Of a stretch of 64,000 nucleotides of DNA, positions 1 to 23,543 are shown in pieces (position 1 is the first letter of the stretch; each line of letters begins with the position of its first letter). The stretch spans positions 3,193,501-3,257,500 of the forward strand of contig NZ_CP107929.1 of assembly GCF_036017915.1 (NCBI RefSeq), in the 5' to 3' direction. This DNA is from Micromonospora sp. NBC_00421 (GTDB lineage Bacteria > Actinomycetota > Actinomycetes > Mycobacteriales > Micromonosporaceae). Both the position numbers and the translations under genes were made by a program. A model generated the notes under the pieces. That model was not told the origin of the DNA, ran no database searches, and was given only the letters and a program-made list of their open reading frames with translations.

Positions 1-714
1 GCTCCGGCCGGTACGCCCCGGCTGGTGTGCCTGCCGCACGCCGGCGGGTCCGCGAGCTTCTACTTCCCGGTCTCCCGGGCGCTGTCGCCGGCCGTGGAGG
101 TCCTCAGCATCCAGTACCCGGGGCGGCAGGACCGCCGCCACGAGCCGTGCGTCGACAACATCCCGGAGCTGGCCCGGCAGGTCTTCCGGGTGCTGCGGCC
201 CTGGATCGACGAGCCGTTGGCGATCTTCGGACACAGCATGGGCGCGAGCCTCGGCTTCGAGGTGGCGCGGCTGATGGAGGCGGAGACCGGCAGGCCGGTT
301 ACGCGCCTGTTCGCGTCGGGACGACGGGCGCCGTCCTGCCACCGGGACGAGACGGTGCACCTGCTCGACGACGAGGGCCTGCTCGCCGACGTGGAGAAGC
401 TGAGCGGCACGAACGTGGCGACGCTCGGCGACCCCGACATGCTCCGGGCCGCGCTGCCGGCCATCCGCAACGACTACCGGGCGGCGGAGAAGTACGAATA
501 CACCCCCGGGCCGAAGCTGTCCTGCCCGGTGACGGTGTTCACCGGCGACGACGACCCGAAGACCACTGTCGACGAGGCCAGGGTGTGGCAGGAGCACACC
601 ACCGGGCCGTTCGACATGCACGTCTTCCCCGGCGGGCACTTCTTCCTGACCCCGCACCAGCCGGCGATCCTGCGTACCCTCTCGGCGACGCTGACCCGGA
701 CGGCGGTCGGCTGA
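1..714 (+). CDS. Type II thioesterase, 5' end outside window
   Basis: The reading frame is open from the first base of the window, so the N-terminus is missing; the visible part begins about 8 residues before a CLPHAGGSAS motif. This is an alpha/beta-hydrolase of the RifR/TEII family, which clears misprimed or stalled acyl groups from PKS carrier proteins. The nucleophile elbow GHSMG is visible, the catalytic His lies in the C-terminal PGGHFF motif, and a DDDP segment carries the likely acidic residue. The length (about 237 visible residues) fits a complete TEII lacking only a few residues. It runs convergently with the methyltransferase-monooxygenase-PKS operon, separated by a strong hairpin. 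It is an editing enzyme for the ansamycin-type PKS by context; it is not the chain-releasing amide synthase, which was not found here. Confidence 0.9.
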   Translation, partial: APAGTPRLVCLPHAGGSASFYFPVSRALSPAVEVLSIQYPGRQDRRHEPCVDNIPELARQVFRVLRPWIDEPLAIFGHSMGASLGFEVARLMEAETGRPVTRLFASGRRAPSCHRDETVHLLDDEGLLADVEKLSGTNVATLGDPDMLRAALPAIRNDYRAAEKYEYTPGPKLSCPVTVFTGDDDPKTTVDEARVWQEHTTGPFDMHVFPGGHFFLTPHQPAILRTLSATLTRTAVG

Positions 715-736
715 CCGGAGCTGCCCCGACGCACGT

Positions 737-779
737 CGTGGCCCTCACCACCGGGTGTCCCCGGACGGTGAGGGCCACG
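737..779. terminator. Bidirectional hairpin terminator
   Basis: A perfect 13-bp inverted repeat (737-749 pairing with 767-779, 17-nt loop) lies between the convergent thioesterase and methyltransferase genes. There is no clear U tract, as is common in high-GC actinomycetes. Confidence 0.7.
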
Positions 780-784
780 TCGTG

Positions 785-1672
785 TCACGGCTTGTGGGCG
801 ACGGCGATGACGTAGTCGAGCAGGGCGATCTCCTTCTTGATCAGGTTCTCGTCGCGCCAGTGGTTCGCCATCCCCTTGACGGCGCTGCGCTCGGCGGCGG
901 CCTGGAACGCCGGGTCGTCGGGCCGGGCGGCCTGGAACCGTCGCCATCCTTCCCAGGTGCGGTCCTGGATCGACTGCACGTCAGGATTGACGAACCCGGC
1001 CGCGGTGAGCTGCTCGGCGTAGACACTCCGGTCGTGCCAGTTCTCGTCCGGGATGCTGAACTTGACGAAGCTCAGCGGCCCGGAGCTGATGGACATCCGG
1101 GGGGTCCCGCCGTTGAGCGGGATGATGTCGGCGGTGGCGAGGGTGCCGCCGGGCTTGAGCACCCGGAACGCCTCGGCAAAGAAGGCGCTGCGCGGATAGA
1201 AGTGGAAGGCCGACTCGAGCGCGACGACCCGGTCGAAGGTGTCGTCCGGGAAGGGCAACTCGGTGGCGGTGCCGAGCTGGAAGTCGGTCTGCCCGGTCAG
1301 GCCCTCGCGCCGGGCACGGTCACGTGCGTGCTCGACGTGCCGGGGGGTGACGTTGATCCCGTGCACCTTCGCCACCCGGCGGTCGCGCAGCCAGGCGAAG
1401 TCCTGGTCACCGTAGCCGAAGCCGACGTCGAGGAGGGTGTCGTCGGGCTTGAACCCGGCGGCGTCGGCGAGTTTCCCGGCCAGCGCCTCGCCGGCCACGT
1501 CCAGGCTGGTCACGCCCTCCTCCCAGTAGCCGACGTTCATGTACCGGCTGCTGCGGGCGGCGAACTCCACGTCCGGGGACTGGATCTCGTAGAAGCGGCG
1601 GACCCGGGTCACCGGATCCTTGGTGGCCAGGGTGCGGATCACCCGGCCGAGGGTGCGGAGGTTCTCCAACAT
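785..1672 (-). CDS. SAM-dependent methyltransferase (tailoring)
   Basis: This 295-residue class I methyltransferase carries the SAM-binding motif LLDVGFGYGDQD around residues 85-96, followed by a VVALES motif and an LKPGGTL post-motif. Such MTs are typical O-methyltransferases of polyketide tailoring. The ATG at 1672 has a clear AAGGAGC ribosome site just upstream. It is the last gene of an operon transcribed leftwards from the PKS through the FAD monooxygenase, with only 27 bp between monooxygenase stop and this start, so it most likely methylates the AHBA-derived product, for example a phenolic or ansa-chain hydroxyl. The exact substrate cannot be read from sequence. Confidence 0.85.
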   Translation of the reverse strand: MLENLRTLGRVIRTLATKDPVTRVRRFYEIQSPDVEFAARSSRYMNVGYWEEGVTSLDVAGEALAGKLADAAGFKPDDTLLDVGFGYGDQDFAWLRDRRVAKVHGINVTPRHVEHARDRARREGLTGQTDFQLGTATELPFPDDTFDRVVALESAFHFYPRSAFFAEAFRVLKPGGTLATADIIPLNGGTPRMSISSGPLSFVKFSIPDENWHDRSVYAEQLTAAGFVNPDVQSIQDRTWEGWRRFQAARPDDPAFQAAAERSAVKGMANHWRDENLIKKEIALLDYVIAVAHKP

Positions 1673-1699
1673 GTCTGCTCCTTCAGCAGCGGGGAATGG

Positions 1700-3319
1700 T
1701 CAGGGGTGCAGGGCCCGAGCGGAGACCTGGCGACGCAGGTCGTCCACGAGGGCGGCCGGGCCGGCCGGGCCGGCCGCCACGCCGAAGACGTAGAAGTCGG
1801 GTCGGACCAGCACGGCGTCGGCGTTCGCGTCGGCCAGCCAGGCCAGGTGGACGCCGTCGAGGTCGACGACGTCGATCGGCGCGGTGGGGTCGTCGACGGC
1901 GGGGGTGCCGCCGCCGGGGGCGGAAGGGGTGGTGTCGGTGTGGTCGGCGGTGCGCACGGTGACCCGGTGGGCACCGAGGGTGTGAAGGAACGCGGTGGCG
2001 TCCGGGTCGAGCGTGGCCGGACCTCGGGTGAGCAGGACGAATCCGGTGCCGACCACCTCGTCGAAGCGTCCGGTCCGGCCGCCGACGGCCACCCGACCCT
2101 GCACGGCGGGGGCGCCGGCGAAGGGGGCGGGGCTGCCGTCCGGGTTGCGGTGCAGTACGCCGTCGACGATCGCCTCACGCAGCGAGCGGGCGTGCCGCTG
2201 CTGGGTACGCCGACGCAGCGCGGCCAGCATCACCGCGTCCCGACCGGCGGCCTTCTTCTGGTCCGTCTCGCAGATCACGGTGCCGGAGTCGATGGACATC
2301 CGGATGGCGTGCTGCACGTGGGCCCGTCGCTCCGTCTCGTACGTGTCGAGCAGGGACTCGTCGGCGACGCCCCGGTGCACCAGGTCCAGCTTCCAGGCGA
2401 GGTTGACCACGGCCCGGAAGCCGGAGCTCATGCCCTGGCCGAGGAAGGGGGGCATGACGTGGGCGGCGTCGCCGGCCAGGAACACCCGCCCGGAGCGCCA
2501 GGTGTCGGCGTAGCAGGCCTGGGTGGTGTAGACGCCGTAGCGGTCCAGCCGGGCGGTGTCCGGGGTGATGTCGAACAGACCCAGCAGCCGCCAGGCGCTC
2601 GCCTCGCTGCGGAACTCCTCCAGGCTCTCCCCCGGCACCCGCATGAACTCCCACCGGCGGTGGTCGGGGCCCGCGGAGACGGCGGTGCGCGGCCGGGCCG
2701 GGTCGCAGATCTGGAGGTTGTTGGGCTTGAACTCGTGCGGCTCGTTGAGCACCACGTCGCAGACCAGCCAGTCGTAGCCGAAGCCCAGGTCGGTGACTGT
2801 GGTGCCGAGCCAGCGGCGGACGAAGCTGTTCGCGCCGTCGCAGCCGAGCACCCAGGAGGCGGTGAAGGTGTGCTCCGCGCCGTCGCCGTCGACGGCGGTC
2901 ACGTCGACCCGGTCGCCGTGGTCGGTCAGGTCGGTGACCTCCAGCCCTCGGTGCACCTCGACACCGGGCAGGGCCCGCCCCCGTTCGGCGAGGCGGTCCT
3001 CCAGACCCGGCTGGTAGAAGGAGATGGAGTCCGGCCAGCCGGTGGGGCCGTCCTCGGCCACCTTGGCGTGCAGCAGCGTCCGGCCGAACCCGTTCTTCCA
3101 GGTGTACTCGCCGGACAGCTCGGTGACGGCGTCGAGGCGGTCGCCGAGGCCGCAGGCGGCGAGGATCCGGCTGGCCTCGCCGTCGTAGGACACCGCACGG
3201 GGCATGCTGTACGGGGTCGGCCACTTCTCCACCACGCGCACGGTGAATCCGCGCTGGGCGAGCAGGATCGCCGCCACCTGGCCCACCGGGCCGTAGCCCA
3301 CGATCAGTACGTCGGTCAT
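1700..3319 (-). CDS. FAD-dependent aromatic hydroxylase (MhpA/PheA type)
   Basis: This 539-residue group A flavoprotein monooxygenase has an N-terminal Rossmann motif (VGYGPVGQVAA, residues 6-16), a central DGANS motif and the late GDAAH FAD-binding motif (LAGDAAHVMPPF), plus a C-terminal thioredoxin-like extension. Homologues hydroxylate phenols using NAD(P)H and O2. In rifamycin-type pathways a related enzyme oxidises the AHBA-derived ring. It starts at ATG 3319 with a GAGGAAC ribosome site, 34 bp after the PKS stop, so it is co-transcribed. By context it probably hydroxylates the aromatic core of the PKS product; ring position and timing are unknown. Confidence 0.88.
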   Translation of the reverse strand: MTDVLIVGYGPVGQVAAILLAQRGFTVRVVEKWPTPYSMPRAVSYDGEASRILAACGLGDRLDAVTELSGEYTWKNGFGRTLLHAKVAEDGPTGWPDSISFYQPGLEDRLAERGRALPGVEVHRGLEVTDLTDHGDRVDVTAVDGDGAEHTFTASWVLGCDGANSFVRRWLGTTVTDLGFGYDWLVCDVVLNEPHEFKPNNLQICDPARPRTAVSAGPDHRRWEFMRVPGESLEEFRSEASAWRLLGLFDITPDTARLDRYGVYTTQACYADTWRSGRVFLAGDAAHVMPPFLGQGMSSGFRAVVNLAWKLDLVHRGVADESLLDTYETERRAHVQHAIRMSIDSGTVICETDQKKAAGRDAVMLAALRRRTQQRHARSLREAIVDGVLHRNPDGSPAPFAGAPAVQGRVAVGGRTGRFDEVVGTGFVLLTRGPATLDPDATAFLHTLGAHRVTVRTADHTDTTPSAPGGGTPAVDDPTAPIDVVDLDGVHLAWLADANADAVLVRPDFYVFGVAAGPAGPAALVDDLRRQVSARALHP

Positions 3320-3353
3320 CGCCGTTCCTCGTGTGTCCGCGTCGGGCCGGGCA

Positions 3354-18137
<14,784 letters not shown>

Positions 18138-18329
18138 GTCGCCACATCCGTCCCTCGCCGTAACGGCCCAAGTCTTCCCAGCGACCTTCCGGTGACCTAC
18201 CCCTGTCACCCCCTAAAGTCGTCCCCAGATCCCCAGGTGGAGGCGATGACCAGGGGCGTCGTGAGCCGATGATGGGGTGGCCCGGGGGCCGTCGCACCCG
18301 TCCCGGTCCCGCCCCGCCCACCAGTCGAG
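18138..18329. promoter_or_regulatory. Divergent promoter region of PKS and LanB-C-like/aDHQ synthase operons
   Basis: This 192-bp gap separates the PKS start (leftward) from the LanB-C-like gene (rightward). It holds CCCCTGT at 18200-18206 and CCCCTAA at 18210-18216, exactly 10 bp apart, the same motif and spacing as the arrays upstream of AHBA synthase and the dehydratase. It is a candidate binding site for a cluster-specific regulator; the assignment is inferred from recurrence only. Confidence 0.5.
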
Positions 18330-19154
18330 GTGCCGTCGTTGGAACGCTCCTGGATGTTCGCCCACCTCGCCGTACCCGGCGGGGGGCGTCCGGACGCCCG
18401 CGCGGCCGAGCTGGTCGGCACCGTCGTGGCGGGACTGGTCGCCGCCGTGCGCGCCGCCGACCCGCGGTCCCGCTGGTTCTACGACCGGCTCGGCTCCCCC
18501 GCCGGCCCGCGCCTACGCGTCGGTCTGCACGCCAGCGCCACCGCCCTCGACGCGGCCCGGCGGCGGCTGGGTGACGCGCCGACGGCCCTCGCCCCGGACC
18601 CGTACGCCGTCCGGGACGCCGCCCGCGGCGGGCCGCTGGCGCAGGCGGGCAGCGAGGTGGCCCTGACCCTGCTGGGAGGGGATGTGCCCAGGCTGACCGG
18701 CATGGAGCTGCCGCTGGCCGTTGCCCACCTGCGGCACCTGTGCGACCTCATGCCGGTGGCCGACCGGCCGGCCTTCCTCTTCCTGCACTGGCAGGACCGC
18801 AGCCGGTCGCTGACCGGCGCGCACCGTTGCGAACTCGCCGCCCAGGCGGACACCGGGGCGGAGAAGATCGCCCTGGCCGCCGGGGACCTGCCGTCGACCG
18901 GTCCGGTCGCGGCGGCCTGGCGGTCCTACCTGGACCGGGTGACCGAGGTGATGGGCGAAGACCACCAGACGGCACCGCGCGGTTTCCTACTGGCGGCGCA
19001 CGCCCAGCTCACCCACGAGCGGTGGGGCATCGACGCCGCCGTCGACTCGCTGGCCGCGATGGCGCTCCGGCTGGCCCTGCTGCGGGACCGTCCCCCACCG
19101 TCCGCGCCGCCCGTCCCCACCGCCGCCTCGACGAGGAGAACCACCGCCGTATGA
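18330..19154 (+). CDS. Stand-alone LanB C-terminal (SpaB_C/thiopeptide-type) domain protein
   Basis: This protein of about 274 residues resembles the C-terminal glutamate-elimination domain of lantibiotic dehydratases: an early W-x-F-x-H-L stretch, the WFYDRLG...PRLRVGLHA core near residues 48-65, and an H-x-x-L-T-H-E-R-WGID...LRLAL tail like the family's closing helix. In LanB enzymes this domain removes glutamate from tRNA-dependently glutamylated Ser/Thr. No glutamylation partner or precursor peptide is seen here. The stop overlaps the start of the aminodehydroquinate synthase gene (ATGA at 19151-19154), implying translational coupling and a role in the AHBA cluster. The GTG at 18330 is used; an ATG at 18354 is an alternative start. 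The biochemical function is unknown. The call rests on motif resemblance only. Confidence 0.6.
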   Translation: MPSLERSWMFAHLAVPGGGRPDARAAELVGTVVAGLVAAVRAADPRSRWFYDRLGSPAGPRLRVGLHASATALDAARRRLGDAPTALAPDPYAVRDAARGGPLAQAGSEVALTLLGGDVPRLTGMELPLAVAHLRHLCDLMPVADRPAFLFLHWQDRSRSLTGAHRCELAAQADTGAEKIALAAGDLPSTGPVAAAWRSYLDRVTEVMGEDHQTAPRGFLLAAHAQLTHERWGIDAAVDSLAAMALRLALLRDRPPPSAPPVPTAASTRRTTAV

Positions 19155-20188
19155 ACCCCACCCGCGCCGACGGTCCCGACCCGACCGCCACCCGCGTCGA
19201 CGTCGTCCTCGGCGACCGGAGCTACCCGGTGCTCGTCGGCCCGGGGATCCGCCACCAGCTGCCGGAGGAGGTGGCGCGCATCGGTGCGCGCCGGGTCGTG
19301 GTGGTCTCCGCCCGGCCACCGGAGTGGACCCCGGATCCTGGGGTGCCGCACCGCGTCGTGCCGGCCCGCGACGGCGAGCACGACAAGACGCTGTCCACAG
19401 TGGAACACCTGTGCCGGGCGTTCGCCGACTTCGGCCTGACCCGCGCGGACGCGGTGGTCTCCTGCGGTGGCGGCACCACGACCGACGTGGTCGGGCTGGC
19501 CGCCGGCCTCTACCACAGGGGGATCTCGGTGATCCACCTGCCGACCTCGCTGCTGGCCCAGGTGGACGCCAGCGTCGGCGGCAAGACCGCGGTGAACCTT
19601 CCCGAGGGCAAGAACCTGGTCGGCGTCTACTGGCAGCCCAGGGCGGTGCTCTGCGACACCGAGCAGCTCGACACCCTGCCCGCCGTGGAGTGGCGCAACG
19701 GCTACGGGGAGATCGCCCGGGCCCACTTCATCGGGGCCGGGGAGCTGCGCGACCGCCCGGTGACCGAGCAGATCACCGCGTGCGTGGCGCTCAAGGCGCG
19801 GGTGGTGGCCGCCGACGAGCGCGACGCCGGCCCGCGGCACATCCTGAACTACGGCCACACCCTGGGCCACGCGTTGGAACGCGCCACCGACTTCCTGCTG
19901 CGCCACGGTGAGGCGGTCGGAATCGGCACGGTGTTCGCCGGTCGGCTGGCCGGCCTGCTGGGCCGGATCCCGGTGGAGCGGGTCGACGAGCACCACGAGG
20001 TGGTCGCCGGCTACGGCCTCGACACCGGCCTGCCCGCCGGGGTGGACCACGACGGCCTGCTGGCGTTCATGCGGCGGGACAAGAAGTCCACCTCGGGCCT
20101 GTCCTTCGTCCTCGACGGGCCGACCGGTCCGGAACTGGTCGCCGACGTCGACGAGGCCGCCGTCCGGGCCGCCCTCGCCACCATGTGA
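19151..20188 (+). CDS. rifG: 3-amino-DHQ synthase (AHBA pathway)
   Basis: This 345-residue enzyme of the dehydroquinate synthase family has the NAD-site motif SCGGGTTTDVVGLAA, the PTSLLAQVDASVGGKTAVN signature, and metal-ligand motifs around NGYGEIARAHF and ILNYGHTLGHALE. In ansamycin producers the RifG-type paralogue cyclises aminoDAHP to 5-amino-5-deoxy-3-dehydroquinate. The assignment as the amino version rests on context with AHBA synthase and the related genes. It starts at ATG 19151, overlapping the LanB-C-like gene by 4 bp, with an AGGAGAA ribosome site at 19134. A much longer in-frame extension upstream exists but lies inside the preceding gene and is rejected. Confidence 0.9.
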   Translation: MNPTRADGPDPTATRVDVVLGDRSYPVLVGPGIRHQLPEEVARIGARRVVVVSARPPEWTPDPGVPHRVVPARDGEHDKTLSTVEHLCRAFADFGLTRADAVVSCGGGTTTDVVGLAAGLYHRGISVIHLPTSLLAQVDASVGGKTAVNLPEGKNLVGVYWQPRAVLCDTEQLDTLPAVEWRNGYGEIARAHFIGAGELRDRPVTEQITACVALKARVVAADERDAGPRHILNYGHTLGHALERATDFLLRHGEAVGIGTVFAGRLAGLLGRIPVERVDEHHEVVAGYGLDTGLPAGVDHDGLLAFMRRDKKSTSGLSFVLDGPTGPELVADVDEAAVRAALATM

Positions 20189-20252
20189 CGCCCCGGCGCT
20201 CCCGGCCCGCGAGCGCAGGCCCGGGTGGTCGCATCCCCGGCACGGTGCGGTC

Positions 20253-20278
20253 GGCGGCCCGGCCCGGCGCGGGCCGCC
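20253..20278. terminator. Hairpin between convergent rifG and rifM
   Basis: A 9-bp perfect GC-rich stem (20253-20261 with 20270-20278, 8-nt loop) lies in the 157-bp gap between the convergent genes. It is probably a bidirectional transcription end. Confidence 0.5.
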
Positions 20279-20345
20279 TGCTACCGCTTGCTGACGGGCA
20301 AGAGCCTCCTGCGACCCGACCGGAACCCGCCGGGCGAGCTGGTGG

Positions 20346-21041
20346 TCAGGCGGCGGGCACGGCCGGGCAGTGGGCGAGCAGTTCCTCCGGCTTGCGCGCG
20401 ACCAGGTCGGGGGCGGCGGCCAGCAGGTCCTCGACGTCCCCGCCGTGCCAGGTGGTGGCGACCGTCGTCACCCCGGCGTCCCGGCCGCTGGTCAGGTCGG
20501 TGATCGCGTCACCGACCATCATCGCCTGCCGCGGGGGTACGCCGAGCAGGTCCAGTGCCCGCAGCACGATGTCCGGCGCCGGCTTCGGACGGGGCACCTC
20601 GTCCGAGCCGATCACGTGGTCGAACAGGTGGAGCACACCGAGCAGGTCGAGCAGCGAACGGGCCCGGGGGCCGCTCTTGCCGGTGGCGATCGCCATCCTG
20701 ATGCCCCGCCCGGACAGCTCCTCCAGCGTCTCCCGGACTCCCGGGAAGAGCGGCACCCGGTGGGCGAGCCGGTAGCTCTCCCGGACGAAGGGCTCCTCCA
20801 TCTCCAGCGGCAGCCCCATCAGCCGCATGATGTCCGGGAAGTACCGCCCCATGTGCTTGTTGTACTCCTCGAACGGCGCGGGACCCGTCCCGACCACCTC
20901 GGCGTAGGCGACGCTGAACGCCTGACGCATCACTGCCGAACTGTCGACCACGACCCCGTCGAGGTCGAAGACGACCGCCCGGATCGGGCCCGGTCGCGCC
21001 GGGACCGTGCTGGCCTCGATGGTGGACGGCGGATGGCTCAT
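20346..21041 (-). CDS. rifM: HAD phosphatase of AHBA biosynthesis
   Basis: This 231-residue HAD-superfamily hydrolase has motif I (VVFDLDGVVVDS, nucleophile Asp near residue 25), motif II Thr in AIATGKSG, and motif IV in MVGDAITD. RifM-type phosphatases are encoded next to AHBA synthase in all AHBA clusters known to me and act on a phosphorylated aminosugar or early intermediate. The start ATG 21041 has a GGGAGC site. The gene follows the oxidoreductase with a 31-bp gap in the leftward operon AHBA synthase-oxidoreductase-phosphatase, the conserved rifK-rifL-rifM order, which supports the assignment over a generic phosphoglycolate phosphatase. Confidence 0.9.
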   Translation of the reverse strand: MSHPPSTIEASTVPARPGPIRAVVFDLDGVVVDSSAVMRQAFSVAYAEVVGTGPAPFEEYNKHMGRYFPDIMRLMGLPLEMEEPFVRESYRLAHRVPLFPGVRETLEELSGRGIRMAIATGKSGPRARSLLDLLGVLHLFDHVIGSDEVPRPKPAPDIVLRALDLLGVPPRQAMMVGDAITDLTSGRDAGVTTVATTWHGGDVEDLLAAAPDLVARKPEELLAHCPAVPAA

Positions 21042-21072
21042 GGCTGCTCCCAGGTGGGTTCGCCGGTGGTTC

Positions 21073-22194
21073 TCACCGGTCGAGGGTTCCCGCCAGCGCG
21101 TACGTCGGCGCGGTGGGCCGGGCGCAGCGGTAGATCCGTTCGATGACGTCGATGGTCCGGCGGGCGTCGGCCGCCGCCCCCCGGCAGGTCTGCGCGGCGA
21201 GCAGCTCGGGCAGCACGTCGAGCTGACTGTCGTATTCGGCCCCGATGGGCTCCACGGGCAGCGGCAGGCGGACGGTCTCGCCGTCGCGGGTCCGGGTGAG
21301 GACCGGCGTCGGTTCGCGGTGGGGGCTGAACCCGAACGTGCAGTGCAGGGTCACCGAGCCCGCGATGCCGTGCACGGTGATGGTGGTACGGTCACGCGCC
21401 TCGTGCGAGGCCCAGCAGGCGTGCACACTGGCGGAGGCGCCGTCGGCGTTGAGCAGGAACGCACGGGCGGTGTCCTCGACGTCGCCACGGGCCCGGCCGG
21501 TCGCCGCGGCCGTGCCCCGCCAGGCCGCGGCGGCGTCGTCGTGGTTGACGAAGTCGTCCGAGACGCTGCCCACGGCATGGACCACCGGGGACGGGCCGAG
21601 CAGCGGCAGCACCGTGTCGAGCAGGTGCCAGCCGAGGTCGACCAGGGCTCCGCCACCGGCCAACTCCCGCCGGGTGAACCAGCCACCGGCGTCGGGCACG
21701 CCGCGCGCCCGTACCCAGGCCACGTCGACGTGGCGGATGGCACCCAGGTCGGCCGCGGCCTCGACCAGCGCCCGGACGTCCGCCCGGTAGCGGGCGGCGC
21801 TACCGGCGAGCAGCACCGCCCCGCCGGCCTCTTCGGCCTCGGCCAACTGCTCCGCCTCGGCGGAGCTGAGGCAGACCGGCTTCTCCAGGAAGACCGGTAC
21901 GCCCCGGCGCAGCAACCGGGCCGCCACGCCCGCGTGCAGGTGGTTCGGCACGGCGACGACCACCAGGTCGACGGTGTCGGCGGGGACCTCGTCGACGTCG
22001 GCGTACGCGGACGGCACCCACCGGGCGGCGCGGGCCCGGTCGCGCGCCGCCGGGTCGGGGTCCACCACTGCGGTGACCTCGAAGCGCGGGTGCAGGGCGA
22101 GCCGGGGCAGCCAGATCTCCCGTCCGGCCCAGCCGAGGCCGGCCACGGCGACCCGGACCTGCCCCGGCGTCGCGGTCGACGACGGCACTGTCAT
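21073..22194 (-). CDS. rifL: GFO/IDH/MocA oxidoreductase of AHBA biosynthesis
   Basis: This NAD(P)-dependent oxidoreductase of 373 residues has the N-terminal Rossmann motif VAGLGWAGREIWLPRL and the EKP catalytic motif (FLEKPVCLS). RifL works with RifK in making UDP-3-keto-glucose and hence the kanosamine that supplies the nitrogen of AHBA. The ATG at 22194 overlaps the AHBA synthase stop (ATGA), so the pair is translationally coupled, as expected for two proteins acting together. The C-terminal half carries the usual GFO/IDH substrate domain. Function comes from family knowledge and the conserved gene trio. Confidence 0.92.
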   Translation of the reverse strand: MTVPSSTATPGQVRVAVAGLGWAGREIWLPRLALHPRFEVTAVVDPDPAARDRARAARWVPSAYADVDEVPADTVDLVVVAVPNHLHAGVAARLLRRGVPVFLEKPVCLSSAEAEQLAEAEEAGGAVLLAGSAARYRADVRALVEAAADLGAIRHVDVAWVRARGVPDAGGWFTRRELAGGGALVDLGWHLLDTVLPLLGPSPVVHAVGSVSDDFVNHDDAAAAWRGTAAATGRARGDVEDTARAFLLNADGASASVHACWASHEARDRTTITVHGIAGSVTLHCTFGFSPHREPTPVLTRTRDGETVRLPLPVEPIGAEYDSQLDVLPELLAAQTCRGAAADARRTIDVIERIYRCARPTAPTYALAGTLDR

Positions 22195-23354
22195 TCGCCG
22201 AGGACGTCGGCGAGCACGGCGGCGATCTGGTGCATCTGCTCCTCGGTGCCGAGCAGCGTGCGGTGGTGCAGCCAGATGCAGTCGAGGTGGATCTGCTCGA
22301 CGTTCGGGCACCGGGCGGCGACCTGGTCGACCGTCTCGTCCGGGGCACCGGCGAGCCAGAAGCCCTCACACCGGTAGATGGCGCGGAACGCGACGAAGGC
22401 GGGGATGCCCCGGGCGATCAGCTCGTCCACCACGACCCGGCGGCGCTTCTCACCGATGCCGGGGATCCGGAACATCGCCATGTAGTGCGGGTTGCGGTCG
22501 CCCCGCTCGTCGCGGCCCTGCGGCACCACGCCGGGGATCTGCGCGAGCAGGCTCGCCAGCAGCGGCCAACGCTGCTCGCGCAGCGCGATCTGGCTGTCCA
22601 GCCGGGACAACTGGGCCCGCAGGACGGCGGCGCTGAACTCGTTCATCCGGTAGTTCGATCCGGTGGTGCGGTGCAGGTAGTCGCGGTCGGTGCGCGGCCG
22701 GCCGCAGCTGTGCACGAGGAACGCCCGCTCGTACAGCTCCTGGTCGGGGAAGAGCACCGCGCCGCCCTCGCCTGCGGTCATCAGCTTGCCGTTCTGGAAA
22801 CTGAACGCGGCCACCGAGCCCAGTTCGCCGACGCGCTTGCCCTGCCACTGCGCGCCGTGGGCGTGCGCGGCGTCCTGGAGGATCGCGGCTCCGGCGTCCG
22901 CGGCGATCTTGTCGAGGGCGTCCATGTCGGCCATCTGCCCGGCCATGTGCACCGGCATGATCACCCGGGTCCGGTCGGTGATCGCGGCGGCGACGGCCTC
23001 CGGCTGGATGCAGTACGTGTCCGGCTCCACGTCGACCGGTACGGCCACCGCGCCGAGCCGCTGCGCGGCCAGCGACGACGAGATGAACGTGAACGCCGGG
23101 ACGATCACCTCGGTGCCCGGTCCGACCCCGAGCACCTCCAGGGCCACCTCAAGGGCGTGGGTGCCGTTGGTGACGGCCAGCGCGTGCGGCGTGCCGTGGT
23201 AGGCCGCGAACTCCGCTTCGAAGGTGTCGACCTCGCTGCCGCCGACCCGCCACCACTGGCCCTGCTCCAGGGCGCGGACCAGTCCGGCCCGCTCCTCGTC
23301 ACCGAACTGCGGCCACTCGGGGAACTCCGGCGCGCTCGCCGACAGACCACTCAT
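22191..23354 (-). CDS. rifK: AHBA synthase (PLP-dependent)
   Basis: This 387-residue DegT/DnrJ/EryC1-family PLP enzyme is very close in sequence pattern to RifK throughout: APEFPEWPQ at the start, WWRVGGSEV, TNGTHALEVALE, PAFTFISSS, the PLP lysine in FQNGKLMTAGEGGA, and GSNYRMNEFSAAVLRAQL. AHBA synthase aromatises aminodehydroshikimate to 3-amino-5-hydroxybenzoate and also transaminates UDP-3-keto-glucose. This gene is the hallmark of AHBA-derived ansamycins and mitomycins. The start at ATG 23354 is chosen because homologues begin near it; an in-frame GTG/ATG 12 codons upstream exists. It heads the rifK-L-M operon and is divergent from the dehydratase gene. Confidence 0.96.
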   Translation of the reverse strand: MSGLSASAPEFPEWPQFGDEERAGLVRALEQGQWWRVGGSEVDTFEAEFAAYHGTPHALAVTNGTHALEVALEVLGVGPGTEVIVPAFTFISSSLAAQRLGAVAVPVDVEPDTYCIQPEAVAAAITDRTRVIMPVHMAGQMADMDALDKIAADAGAAILQDAAHAHGAQWQGKRVGELGSVAAFSFQNGKLMTAGEGGAVLFPDQELYERAFLVHSCGRPRTDRDYLHRTTGSNYRMNEFSAAVLRAQLSRLDSQIALREQRWPLLASLLAQIPGVVPQGRDERGDRNPHYMAMFRIPGIGEKRRRVVVDELIARGIPAFVAFRAIYRCEGFWLAGAPDETVDQVAARCPNVEQIHLDCIWLHHRTLLGTEEQMHQIAAVLADVLGE

Positions 23355-23543
23355 GATGTCCCACTTCCCAATCCTGGAACGGCGGTTCACTGGCCGTTCG
23401 CCGACGGCTGCGCCGCCCCGCGCCCAGGGGCACCGGGCGCCACCCGTGCCGCCCGGCGGGTTCTCGGGGCGGACGCCACCGTCGATAGCGGCGACGTGCC
23501 TGGCTCGCGGTGGACGCTAACCGACCTGACCGGCGGCTCAACT

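Noticed and set aside
18740..19150. N-terminal extension of the aminodehydroquinate synthase
   Set aside because: It lies within the LanB-C-like gene in another frame, and homology starts only after ATG 19151, which has a ribosome site and an ATGA overlap.
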